From NCBI GenBank assembly GCA_947501105.1, contig CANMUP010000003.1, positions 124,001-188,000 on the forward strand: a DNA stretch of 64,000 nt, given 5' to 3'. Below are positions 10,207-19,844 of this stretch, piece by piece. Source of the stretch: an uncultured Flaviramulus sp. GTDB lineage: Bacteria > Bacteroidota > Bacteroidia > Flavobacteriales > Flavobacteriaceae. Below the pieces are notes generated by a model. The model saw only the letters and a program-made list of their open reading frames with translations. It was not told the origin of the DNA and ran no database searches. The stretch's first letter is position 1; every line of letters begins with the position of its first letter. The translations under genes and the position numbers were made by a program.

Positions 10207-10402
10207 ATCAAAAATTTTTGGCGAAGATATATGTTTCAATAGTAATTCCCCAAGCACATTTTGTAGTTTTAAATTAATTTGTCATATTTGCTGTCTTATG
10301 ATTGTATAATTCGACTTCCGGAACTGTATCGAGATATTCTCGAACTAAAAAAAGCTAAATACTCCTTGTGTTTAGTTAAGTCTATATTTTATATTTTTAA
10401 AA

Positions 10403-11809
10403 ATGCAATCAAACAAAATTTCTTTAAAACAATTCATTCAATATTTTAAAATTGCTGTAACAGGCAAAGAGCAAGAGTTTACCACAGGTAGTATTAGGCG
10501 CGCCGTTTTCATGCTTTCTATACCTATGATTTTGGAAATGCTCATGGAATCTATTTTTGCAATAGTAGATATCATGTATGTATCACAAGTTAGTGTAAAT
10601 GCTGTTGCTACTATTGGTTTAACCGAGTCTGTTATTACATTGGTATATGCTGTAGCCATTGGGTTAAGTATGGCAGCAACCGCAGTTGTAGCAAGACGCG
10701 TGGGAGAAACTGATATAAAAGGTGCGTCAAATGCAGCGGTTCAAGTTATATTTTTAGGAGTATTTGTAGCCGCAATTATTAGTGTTATTGGTATAATATA
10801 TCCAAAGGAAATATTAAGCCTTATGGGAGCTGAACCCGATCTTATTGCTGAAGGTTATGGCTATACTCAAGTGCTTTTAGGCGGTAATGTAACCATAATG
10901 TTACTGTTTTTAATTAATGCCATTTTTAGAGGCGCAGGTGATGCATCGGTAGCGATGTGGACATTAATTTTATCAAATGGGCTAAACATTATTTTAGACC
11001 CGATATTTATTTTTGGCTTCGGACCAATTCCAGCTTATGGTGTTGAAGGCGCAGCAATTGCAACAACTATTGGTCGTGGTACTGCAGTTTTATTTCAATT
11101 AATTATTTTGTTTTACGGGTTTAGTAAAATAAAAATAGCGGTTAAAGACTTAGTGCTACGAGTTGGTATAATGATGAATTTAATAAAAGTGTCATTAGGC
11201 GGCATTGGGCAGTTTTTAATAGGAACATCGTCTTGGGTGTTTTTAATGCGTATTATGAGTGATTTTGGTAGCGAAGTTTTAGCTGGTTATACCATTGCCA
11301 TTCGAGTGATGATGTTTACGCTTATGCCTGCATGGGGAATGAGTAATGCAGCTGCTACTTTAGTTGGGCAAAATTTAGGAGCTAAAAAACCAGAACGTGC
11401 TGAAAAATCTGTTTGGAAAACAGGAAAATATTCTGCCATTTTTATGGGGCTTGTATCTATTATTTATTTGGTGTTTGCACCACAAATTATTCTGTTTTTT
11501 AATGCCACACCAGATGTTGTTAAGTATGGTAGCTTGTGTTTGCGTGTTATTGCAGCTGGCTACATTTTTTACGGTTATGGAATGGTAGTTATTAACGCAT
11601 TTAATGGTGCTGGAGACACCAAAACGCCAACATATATAAACTTTGTATGCTTTTGGTTGTTACAATTACCATTTGCTTATGTGATGGCTATAACATTAGA
11701 TTTTGGACCATCTGGAGTATTTTGGGCTATTACTTTAGCCGAAGTTTTAATAGCAGTTATAGCAATTATTTGGTTTAAAAAAGGGAATTGGAAAAGGGTA
11801 GAGGTTTAG
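10403..11809 (+). CDS. MATE family efflux transporter
   Basis: 12-TM MatE-like protein, two repeats. Confidence 0.9.
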   Translation: MQSNKISLKQFIQYFKIAVTGKEQEFTTGSIRRAVFMLSIPMILEMLMESIFAIVDIMYVSQVSVNAVATIGLTESVITLVYAVAIGLSMAATAVVARRVGETDIKGASNAAVQVIFLGVFVAAIISVIGIIYPKEILSLMGAEPDLIAEGYGYTQVLLGGNVTIMLLFLINAIFRGAGDASVAMWTLILSNGLNIILDPIFIFGFGPIPAYGVEGAAIATTIGRGTAVLFQLIILFYGFSKIKIAVKDLVLRVGIMMNLIKVSLGGIGQFLIGTSSWVFLMRIMSDFGSEVLAGYTIAIRVMMFTLMPAWGMSNAAATLVGQNLGAKKPERAEKSVWKTGKYSAIFMGLVSIIYLVFAPQIILFFNATPDVVKYGSLCLRVIAAGYIFYGYGMVVINAFNGAGDTKTPTYINFVCFWLLQLPFAYVMAITLDFGPSGVFWAITLAEVLIAVIAIIWFKKGNWKRVEV

Positions 11810-11817
11810 CTTTTTGT

Positions 11818-12219
11818 GTCATTTCGACGATAGGAGAAATCACATCATTTAAATTTATTAAATTAGGAATATGCTTCATAATTATTTTGTTTACATTGTT
11901 GCCAATCAATATCGAACAACATTGTATATTGGTGTAACGAATAATATTCAAAAAAGAATTTCTCAGCATTATTTTGATAGTGAAAATTCAAAAAAATCTT
12001 TTGCAGGCAAATATGGGTGTATTTATTTAGTTTATTATGAAGGTTTTCAATACCCAAAGGATGCTATTGTAAGAGAAAAAGAATTAAAAAAATGGCGAAG
12101 AGAAAAGAAAAACAATCTTATTTATGAGTTTAACCCAAAGTGGGAAACGTTAAATAATCAAGTTATTTGAACTACTTCAAATATAAATAATGAGACCTCT
12201 CACATGCGTTCGAGGTGAC
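11818..12219. mobile_element. Putative GIY-YIG/REP element with imperfect inverted ends
   Basis: Left GTCATTTCGACGATAGGAGAAATCACATCATTT (11818-11850); reverse complement of right end (12188-12219) reads GTCACCTCGAACGCATGTGAGAGGTCTCATTATT. Confidence 0.6.
11871..12170 (+). CDS. Small GIY-YIG nuclease domain protein
   Basis: MLHNYFVYIVANQYRTTLYIGVTNNIQKRISQH...YEGFQYPKDAIVREKELKKW. Confidence 0.9.
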   Translation: MLHNYFVYIVANQYRTTLYIGVTNNIQKRISQHYFDSENSKKSFAGKYGCIYLVYYEGFQYPKDAIVREKELKKWRREKKNNLIYEFNPKWETLNNQVI

Positions 12220-12236
12220 TAATCGTAAAAATTACA

Positions 12237-13124
12237 ATCATCAAAACAAACTCAAAATTTCACCCAAAAAACAAACACAAATCCGGATACGATTTAGATA
12301 CTTTGTGCGAAGTCTATCCAGATTTAATACCTTTTGTGTTTGTAAACAAATATGAAACTAAAACTATTGATTTTGCAAACCCAAAAGCTGTAAAAGCACT
12401 TAATAAAGCGCTGTTGTTTAAGCATTATAATGCTAATTATTGGGAGTTTCCTGATATTAATTTGTGTCCACCAATTCCTGGCAGAGTAGATTATATTCAT
12501 TATTTGGCAGATTTACTTAAAGCTTCAAATTTAAATGAAAATATTAGTGTTCTAGACATTGGAACTGGAGCAAGTTGTATATATCCTATTTTGGGACAAG
12601 CTGAATATAATTGGAAATTTGTAGCATCAGATATCGATAAAACATCTTTAAAGTATGCTCAAAAAATCATTAATCAAAATAAATTAATCAGTTATATTTC
12701 TTTAAGACTTCAAAATGATTCAACGCAAATATTTAAAGATGTTATAAAGGCTGAAGATAAGTTTTCGGCATCAATGTGTAACCCACCGTTTTATAAATCT
12801 GAAGAGGAAGCTTTAGAAACCACTAAAAGAAAATTGAAAGGTTTAAAAAGGGGAGAAGTAGAGGTTGTTAGAAATTTTGCAGGATCTCAAAACGAATTAT
12901 GGTATAAAGGAGGCGAAAAAGCGTTTATTCATAATTATTTATATGAAAGCTCTTTATTTAAAGAACAATGTATTTGGTTTACCACATTAGTATCTAAAAA
13001 AGATTTGATAAAAGGAATTTATAATTCTTTAAAAAAGTTAGGAGCAACCGACATCAAAACTATAAATATGGGACAAGGCAACAAAATATCGCGCATTGTA
13101 GCATGGACATTTTTAACTAAATAA
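12237..13124 (+). CDS. rlmF: 23S rRNA (adenine(1618)-N(6))-methyltransferase RlmF; start codon uncertain
   Basis: DIGTGASCIYPI, NPPF motifs; in-frame N-terminus HPKNKHKSGYDLDTLCEVYPDL upstream of the tracked TTG start at 12303; no ATG/GTG/TTG after the stop at 12216. Confidence 0.85.
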   Translation: MIKTNSKFHPKNKHKSGYDLDTLCEVYPDLIPFVFVNKYETKTIDFANPKAVKALNKALLFKHYNANYWEFPDINLCPPIPGRVDYIHYLADLLKASNLNENISVLDIGTGASCIYPILGQAEYNWKFVASDIDKTSLKYAQKIINQNKLISYISLRLQNDSTQIFKDVIKAEDKFSASMCNPPFYKSEEEALETTKRKLKGLKRGEVEVVRNFAGSQNELWYKGGEKAFIHNYLYESSLFKEQCIWFTTLVSKKDLIKGIYNSLKKLGATDIKTINMGQGNKISRIVAWTFLTK

Positions 13125-13155
13125 AAGCAAATTAAAGCGTCATAAAAAATATTGC

Positions 13156-13839
13156 TTAGTCACTATTTTTCTTTTTTCTAAGGTCTGTTTTAAAAAATAT
13201 TCCAACTTGTAATCGGTGTAAATTCGTCTTATTAGATGTACTTCTATTCATATATCCTAGTTGTATGTTGTTAGATTTGGAAATATTAATGCCTAAGCCA
13301 GAATAAAATCTGTTTTCTGGTATGTTGCTTGACTTAGGAGTTAATAAAAGCTCGTTGTGTAAACGAATAAATAAAACATTGTTTATGCTAAATTTAGTGC
13401 CAAGGCGATAGCGTAATCTCGCTACTTTTGACTTAGAATCATGCTTTCTAAAAAAGCGATGCTCAATTCTGAATCTATGATCTAAAGGTATGCTACTTAA
13501 TTTATGCTTAAATATAATTTGTTCTGTTATACGTTTTTCATAAGTGTGAGGAGAACTGATGCTTATGTTGTTGTCAAAATCTGAATACCCCAAATAAATG
13601 GTAGCTTTTAATTTAGGATTAAAATGATAATTGTATCCCATTTTAAATAAAAAGAAGTTGAAGTTATCATTAAATTCATATAACCATGTTTGTGTATAAG
13701 TATCGATGCTTGCTTTTTCTGAAATTCTATGGTTAATACCTATGTCGTACCAAGTTCCTAATTTGTCTTCTGGTGTTAACTGGGCATAGCTAGAACAAAA
13801 AACTAACAACAAGCTTAATTGTAATGTTATTTTTTTCAT
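13156..13839 (-). CDS. DUF2490 domain-containing protein
   Basis: signal peptide, TPEDKLGTWYDIGINHRISEKASI beta-rich outer membrane-like protein. Confidence 0.75.
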   Translation of the reverse strand: MKKITLQLSLLLVFCSSYAQLTPEDKLGTWYDIGINHRISEKASIDTYTQTWLYEFNDNFNFFLFKMGYNYHFNPKLKATIYLGYSDFDNNISISSPHTYEKRITEQIIFKHKLSSIPLDHRFRIEHRFFRKHDSKSKVARLRYRLGTKFSINNVLFIRLHNELLLTPKSSNIPENRFYSGLGINISKSNNIQLGYMNRSTSNKTNLHRLQVGIFFKTDLRKKKNSD

Positions 13840-13904
13840 TGTTTCCAAATGCATGTGTTTACGATCTATTTTTTAGTTGAAAATCATAAATGTTTTGTCA
13901 ATAT

Positions 13905-13930
13905 AAAAGGAGCTCAAAAGAGCTCCTTTT
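13905..13930 (-). terminator. Rho-independent terminator after pckA
   Basis: AAAAGGAGCTC-AAAA-GAGCTCCTTTT perfect hairpin. Confidence 0.75.
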
Positions 13931-13948
13931 ATGGTTAATAAGAACCTA

Positions 13949-15571
13949 TTAAAAGTGTTCGTGTAAGTGATGGTGTTCATCAATTAGTGGTCCACCTTCA
14001 ATAATTTGTGTAGATGCTTGGTGCGCAAATTTCTCAAAATTTAAGTGGAATGAATGAGCTAATTGAATAGCTTTACCCACGTAAGCACCCTTTTGTAACC
14101 ACGTATTCATTGGGTCTAAAATTTCTGTTGGAACACCTGGGCAGTATTTAGGCATATATAATCCGAAAATAAAGTTTTGATCGTAATCTACATCATCTAA
14201 ATCTCCATTTAATATTGCAGTAATCATAGCTCTTGTATACTTCAATTTTATACGAGATCCAACACCGTAAGGTCCTGCGCTCCATCCTGTATTAATTAGC
14301 CAAACATTAACGCCAGCTTCAGTCATTTTTTTACTTAGCATTTCGCCATAAACTGTTGGGTGTAATGGCATAAAGGGCTCACCAAAACAAGCTGAAAATG
14401 ATGGTACAGGTTCGTTAATACCCGCTTCTGTTCCTGCAACTTTAGCTGTATAACCTGAAATAAAGTGATATGCAGCTTGACCAGGAGTAAGTTTTGATAC
14501 AGGAGGCAGTACACCAAAGGCGTCGCAAGTTAAAAAGAAAATATTTTTAGGATTGTTTGCATATAGGGTCTCTTGGATATTATCTATATGGTAAATAGGG
14601 TAACTAACACGAGTATTTTGTGTAATGCTACTATCTTCATAATCTGGTTCACCATTATCTTTAAATATAATATTCTCAAGTATTGCTCCGGGTTTAACAG
14701 CTTTGAAAATTTCTGGTTCTTTTTCTTCAGATAAATCTATAGCTTTTGCATAACATCCACCTTCAAAGTTAAAGATTGTATTATCTGCTGTCCAACCGTG
14801 CTCATCATCACCAATTAGCTTTCTATCTGGGTCCGCAGATAAAGTAGTTTTTCCTGTACCTGATAATCCGAAAAAAATAGCAGTATCTCCTTTTTTACCA
14901 ACATTAGCAGAACAGTGCATTGGTAATACATTATGTTCTGTTGGTAAAATCATATTTAGTGCAGAAAAAATACCTTTTTTCATTTCGCCTGTATATGCAG
15001 AGCCCCCTACTAAAGCTATTTTTTGAGTAAAGTTTAGTATTGAGAAGTTACCTTGACGAATACCATAAGCTTTAGGGTCTGGACATTCGTATCCTGGTGC
15101 ACAAAGAATTAGCCAATCTTCTTTAAAGTTTTCTAATTCTTTTTTACTAGGTCTTAAAAACATATTGTAAATAAACATATTAGACCATGGTAATTCAGTT
15201 ATAGTTCTAATATTTGTTCTGTATTCAGGGTCTGCGCAAACATAACCATCTCTAGCATAAATTTCTTTTCCAGAAAGGTATTTAGTTATTTCGTTTTTGA
15301 GCTTATCAAAATTTTCAGGAGAAACTGGTTTATTAGTTTTTCCCCACCAAACTTTATCAGAGGTATAATCATCTTTTACAAGAAAACGGTCTTGAGGAGA
15401 GCGTCCAGTAAATTTTCCAGTGTTAATAGCAAGTGTTCCGTTTGCTGTTTCTTTTCCTAATCCTTTATCAACTGTGATTTTTTGTAATTCTTCAGGAGAT
15501 AAATTCCAATGTACATTTACATCTTTTAACCCGTATTGTTTTAAATCGGGATTCTTTGTTGTTGTTTCCAT
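13949..15571 (-). CDS. pckA: Phosphoenolpyruvate carboxykinase (ATP)
   Basis: NTGKFTGRSPQDRF, FGLSGTGKTTLSADPDR motifs. Confidence 0.97.
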   Translation of the reverse strand: METTTKNPDLKQYGLKDVNVHWNLSPEELQKITVDKGLGKETANGTLAINTGKFTGRSPQDRFLVKDDYTSDKVWWGKTNKPVSPENFDKLKNEITKYLSGKEIYARDGYVCADPEYRTNIRTITELPWSNMFIYNMFLRPSKKELENFKEDWLILCAPGYECPDPKAYGIRQGNFSILNFTQKIALVGGSAYTGEMKKGIFSALNMILPTEHNVLPMHCSANVGKKGDTAIFFGLSGTGKTTLSADPDRKLIGDDEHGWTADNTIFNFEGGCYAKAIDLSEEKEPEIFKAVKPGAILENIIFKDNGEPDYEDSSITQNTRVSYPIYHIDNIQETLYANNPKNIFFLTCDAFGVLPPVSKLTPGQAAYHFISGYTAKVAGTEAGINEPVPSFSACFGEPFMPLHPTVYGEMLSKKMTEAGVNVWLINTGWSAGPYGVGSRIKLKYTRAMITAILNGDLDDVDYDQNFIFGLYMPKYCPGVPTEILDPMNTWLQKGAYVGKAIQLAHSFHLNFEKFAHQASTQIIEGGPLIDEHHHLHEHF

Positions 15572-15613
15572 TTTATTAAATTTTAAGGTTCCTATTATTG
15601 TTTAATCGTTTAT

Positions 15614-17455
15614 TTAAAATGGCCAAATTATTGGCACGAGTATCATTGATATTATAAAAAATATTAAAAGTAATGGAGCTCCTACTTTCATGTAATTCAT
15701 AAATTTGTATCCACCAGCTGTCATTACCATAGCATTAGTTGTTGTTCCTATTGGTGTTAAAAATGCTGTTGATGCACTTATAGCAACCACTATCATAAAT
15801 GGAGCAGGTGATAGGCTTAATGAATTTGCTGCGAGTATAACTATTGGCGCCATTAGTACTGCTGTTGCAGAATTGTTTATTATTTGACTAAATGTTGTAG
15901 TTAGTAAAAACACACCTCCTAGTAGTAAAACAGGATGAATTGCTCCTAGGTAATCGACTAATCCGTTTGCGATAATTTGTGCAGTTCCTGTTTTTTGTAG
16001 CGCGATTCCCATAGGTATCATTGCGGCAATCATAACTACACTTGTCCAACTAATGCCTTTATAAGCTTTTGAGATTGGTACACAACCAGTTAATAATACA
16101 ATACCAGCAGAAATTAACGCAGCAATAGCACCTGGAACAATTTTAAAGACCATAAAAACAATCATAAGTATTAATGATGCTAAGGCTATATATGATTTAG
16201 CACTTAAGCTCTCTACGTTTTTGGCCATGCCTTCTGGACTACCAATAATAACTAAGTTTTCGTGTTGTTTTTTTAAATCGTCTATATGTTCCCAAGTTCC
16301 TCTTATTAAAAAAGCATCTCCTGCTTTTACAATAATTTCTTTTTCTTTTAATGGTTTGTTGTTTCTTGAAGCTGCTAAAAGCTGGATGCCATAACGTTTA
16401 AAGTAATCACCTAACTTATAACGTCTTCCTACTAATATAGAATTTGGATTTACAATTACTTCAGTCATACCAACCTCTTGATTAATAAGGTTGTTTTTTA
16501 ATTCATCAGTAATAGGTTCAAGAGGTAATAACCCAAGTCTGAATTTTATCATTAATTTGTTAATGGCTTCAGTATCTCCTTTTACGGTAATAACATCATG
16601 ATATCTTAATTCTGTTGATGTACTAGGAAATTCTTCAAAATCATATATTCCTTTTAAAATATTTGGATGTCTTCTTTTTAATCGAATAATAGAAACATTA
16701 TAATCTTTTTCAAAATTCCAGTCTTCTAATTTGGTATTAATTAATGGCGATAAATTTCGAATACGAAGTCTATAATAGCCACTATCAATTTTATAGGCTT
16801 CAATCCAATTATGTAAAGTAGTTTCAATATTTATAGGCTTGTTGTTTGTTTTGTTTTTTGGTAAAAGCTTATAGCCTATATATCTAAAATATAAGAGGGC
16901 TATTAAAAGGAGAGGTAAACCAATAAGTGCAAATTCAAAGAAAGAGAATCCTTCAAAACCAGCATCTATTAAGGCGTTATTTGCTATAATATTTGGAGGC
17001 GTACCTGTTAAAGTTAATAATCCACCAGTATTAGATCCAAAAGCAACTGGCATTAACATTTTTGATGGTAATGTACCAATGCTCCAAGCCGATGATATAG
17101 TTAAAGGCATTAATGTAGCCACTGTACCTGTATTGCTTACAAAGCCAGATAATATACCAGCGCCTAATGTTACAATAACTAATAGTTTAGGTACACTTTT
17201 TCCTGCCCACTCAACAAATTTTTTACCAGCCATGGCTGTCCAACCTGTTTGCGCAATGCCTTCTCCAATAATAAAAAGAGCGGCTATCATAATAACAGTT
17301 GGGTTACTAAAGCCGCTTAAGGTTTCAGTAGTATTTAAAATACCAGTTAAAAACAAACTTACCATAGATATTAGAGCTACTATATCTGGAGTAAATTTGC
17401 CCCAAGCAAAAAGACCAATTGTGATAATTAATATGAGGATCATTAAGTAAATCAT
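15614..17455 (-). CDS. SLC13 family permease with TrkA-C domains
   Basis: TM segments flanking RCK/TrkA-C-like central region; NNSATAVLMAPI. Confidence 0.88.
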   Translation of the reverse strand: MIYLMILILIITIGLFAWGKFTPDIVALISMVSLFLTGILNTTETLSGFSNPTVIMIAALFIIGEGIAQTGWTAMAGKKFVEWAGKSVPKLLVIVTLGAGILSGFVSNTGTVATLMPLTISSAWSIGTLPSKMLMPVAFGSNTGGLLTLTGTPPNIIANNALIDAGFEGFSFFEFALIGLPLLLIALLYFRYIGYKLLPKNKTNNKPINIETTLHNWIEAYKIDSGYYRLRIRNLSPLINTKLEDWNFEKDYNVSIIRLKRRHPNILKGIYDFEEFPSTSTELRYHDVITVKGDTEAINKLMIKFRLGLLPLEPITDELKNNLINQEVGMTEVIVNPNSILVGRRYKLGDYFKRYGIQLLAASRNNKPLKEKEIIVKAGDAFLIRGTWEHIDDLKKQHENLVIIGSPEGMAKNVESLSAKSYIALASLILMIVFMVFKIVPGAIAALISAGIVLLTGCVPISKAYKGISWTSVVMIAAMIPMGIALQKTGTAQIIANGLVDYLGAIHPVLLLGGVFLLTTTFSQIINNSATAVLMAPIVILAANSLSLSPAPFMIVVAISASTAFLTPIGTTTNAMVMTAGGYKFMNYMKVGAPLLLIFFIISMILVPIIWPF

Positions 17456-17774
17456 ATCTTGTAATTATATACCTTTAATTAAATAAAGAGGTATGGTGTT
17501 TTTTATTATTGAATAAAGTTACCATGTATAACCTTTAATAATTATGACTAATGTCATGCTTTTGCAAGAGTAGCTATTTTTCAATTATTGTTATATTTAT
17601 CAAACAAAAGCGATAAATAGTTTTAACGAAGACGTTTTCGTAATAATGAGTTTTATGGATTTTCTAATTTTCTTTGAATAATTAGATTTAACCGATTTAA
17701 ATAATTGATTGAAAAACTAAAAAATAATGGGTTTTAAAAACTAAATTTGGTTTTTTATGAATAATAAATAGTAT

Positions 17775-18491
17775 ATGAAATTAGATATTCTTGCTTTTGG
17801 TGCACATCCTGATGATGTTGAATTAGGTTGTGGAGCAACTTTAGCAAAAGAAATTGCTAACGGAAAAAAAGTTGGTATTATTGATTTAACTAGAGGTGAA
17901 CTAGGAACACGTGGTACAGAAAAGACTAGAGATGATGAATCTGAAGACGCTGCAAAAATTTTAGGGGTTTCTGTTAGAGAAAACCTTGGGTTTGCTGATG
18001 GTTTTTTTGTTAATGATAAGAAACACCAACTGGAAGTTATTAAGTTGATTCGCAAATACAAACCAGAAATTGTGATTTGTAACGCAGTTGATGATAGGCA
18101 TATTGATCATGGAAAAGGTAGTAAATTAGTAAGTGATGCTTGTTTTTTAAGCGGACTGATAAAAATTGAAACTTCTGTTGGTAGTGAATTACAATATCAA
18201 TGGAGACCAAAACAAGTGTATCATTATATACAATGGAAAAATTTAGAACCTGATTTGGCTGTTGATGTCTCAGATTTTATAGATGTAAAAATGAAAGCTG
18301 TTTTAGCATATAAAACGCAGTTTTATGATAAAACAAGTAAAGAACCAGAAACACCAATATCTAGTAAAAATTTTACTGATAGTATTAAGTATAGAGCAAG
18401 AGATTTAGGACGTTTAGTTGGTGTTGAATATGCTGAAGGCTTTACTGTTGAACGCTATGTAGCGGTTGATAGTTTGTTTGATTTGAAATAA
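17775..18491 (+). CDS. bshB1: Bacillithiol biosynthesis deacetylase BshB1
   Basis: MKLDILAFGAHPDDVELGCGATLAKEI LmbE-type AHPDD motif. Confidence 0.9.
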   Translation: MKLDILAFGAHPDDVELGCGATLAKEIANGKKVGIIDLTRGELGTRGTEKTRDDESEDAAKILGVSVRENLGFADGFFVNDKKHQLEVIKLIRKYKPEIVICNAVDDRHIDHGKGSKLVSDACFLSGLIKIETSVGSELQYQWRPKQVYHYIQWKNLEPDLAVDVSDFIDVKMKAVLAYKTQFYDKTSKEPETPISSKNFTDSIKYRARDLGRLVGVEYAEGFTVERYVAVDSLFDLK

Positions 18492-18521
18492 AAATTATTC
18501 TTAAAAAAATAAAGAATTACT

Positions 18522-18551
18522 TTGCGGTAAATAGTAAATAATTTACATTTG
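18522..18551 (+). promoter_or_regulatory. Predicted tRNA-His promoter
   Basis: TTG-N19-TACATTTG. Confidence 0.6.
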
Positions 18552-18580
18552 CACACGCATTACAAAATGCAAGTTACATG

Positions 18581-18654
18581 GTGGTTGTAGCTCAGTTGGT
18601 TAGAGCATTGGTTTGTGGTACCAAGGGTCGCCGGTTCGAATCCGGTCTTCCACC
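18581..18654 (+). tRNA. tRNA-His (GTG)
   Basis: Cloverleaf with D-arm GCTC..GAGC, anticodon arm TTGGT-TTGTGGT-ACCAA, T arm GCCGG-TTCGAAT-CCGGT; G at 18580 is available as G-1. Confidence 0.9.
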
Positions 18655-18661
18655 CAAAAGT

Positions 18662-18694
18662 AAAAGCCTTTCAATAAATTGAAAGGCTTTTTTT
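18662..18694 (+). terminator. Rho-independent terminator after tRNA-His
   Basis: AAAGCCTTTCAATAAATTGAAAGGCTTTTTTT. Confidence 0.8.
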
Positions 18695-18762
18695 GTTTTA
18701 TATAAGATGATTTTTATAGGCAAGAGTATGTTTATAGAACAATCAAGCTTTTTTTTAGTACA

Positions 18763-19776
18763 TTATAGTTCTGCTTCATCTACCTTAATTCTTTCTTCAC
18801 GATTTGCCAATTCCCAGGCCGTATGGAATATTAAACGAGAGCGCGTTTCTAAAAACTCATAATTTATTTTATCAGGAGTGTCAGATGGTCTGTGGTAATC
18901 TGCGTGAGTACCATTAAAATAAAAGATAACAGGAATATTATTTTTTGCAAAATTGTAATGATCTGATCTGTAATAAAAACGATTTGGATCGTTTTCATCA
19001 TTATAAGTATAATCAAATTCTAAATTTGTATATTTTTTATTAATTTCTTCAGAAACATTGTGTAACTCTTTACTCAATTTGTCTGAACCAATTAAGTATA
19101 AATAATTTTTACTGTCCTCGTGCTTAGGGTCAACACGACCAATCATATCTATATTTAAATTTGCGACTGTATTTTCTAACGGAAAAATAGGGTCAACATC
19201 TGTATAATAGCGCGAGCCAAATAAACCAATTTCCTCACCAGTTACATGTAAAAAAAGAATAGAACGCTTTGGTCCGTTACCATCTTCTTCGGCCATTTTG
19301 AATGCTTCTGCAATTTCTAAAATGGCTATTGTACCAGAACCATCATCATCTGCTCCATTGTTTATTTCTCCATTTGATGAAATTCCAATATGGTCTAAAT
19401 GTGCAGAAACAACAATAATCTCATCTGGCTTTTCTGAGCCTTTTATAAATGCTACAACATTTTCTGATGCTTTGACCTTACCATTAAAAAACGATTCTGG
19501 AACTTCTTGAAAATAATCTCCTTCAGCAATTGGAGAAGGTATTTTATTATCTACATAATGTTTTTTAATAAACTCGATGGCTTTCTTTTGCCCAGGTTCG
19601 CCAGTTCTTCTACCCTCAAATTCATCTGAAGCATAGGTGTAAAGCATTTCTTTTAATTCACTCTCAGTAATTGTTTTTGCGTAGTCAGTAACATCTTTTT
19701 TTGCATTTTTATTCTGAGAAGAACGGCAAGACGTTATCAAAATAATTGCACAAAAAAGAAGGCTTAATTTTTTCAT
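18763..19776 (-). CDS. M28 family metallopeptidase lipoprotein (copy 1)
   Basis: VVSAHLDHIG, NGADDDGSGT, HVTGEEIGLFGS. Confidence 0.9.
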   Translation of the reverse strand: MKKLSLLFCAIILITSCRSSQNKNAKKDVTDYAKTITESELKEMLYTYASDEFEGRRTGEPGQKKAIEFIKKHYVDNKIPSPIAEGDYFQEVPESFFNGKVKASENVVAFIKGSEKPDEIIVVSAHLDHIGISSNGEINNGADDDGSGTIAILEIAEAFKMAEEDGNGPKRSILFLHVTGEEIGLFGSRYYTDVDPIFPLENTVANLNIDMIGRVDPKHEDSKNYLYLIGSDKLSKELHNVSEEINKKYTNLEFDYTYNDENDPNRFYYRSDHYNFAKNNIPVIFYFNGTHADYHRPSDTPDKINYEFLETRSRLIFHTAWELANREERIKVDEAEL

Positions 19777-19844
19777 TGTATTAGTATGTTAGTTTTATGT
19801 GACTATATTACAAAAAAGCTGATAAATATAATTGGGATTTATAC

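Noticed and set aside
11775-12057. Minus-strand ORFs over the GIY-YIG element
   Set aside because: Antisense shadows of the MATE end and GIY-YIG gene; no domain-like sequence.
15635-15655. TTGGCACGAG as a second sigma-54 promoter
   Set aside because: Lies inside the SLC13 coding region and lacks GC at the correct 10-bp spacing.
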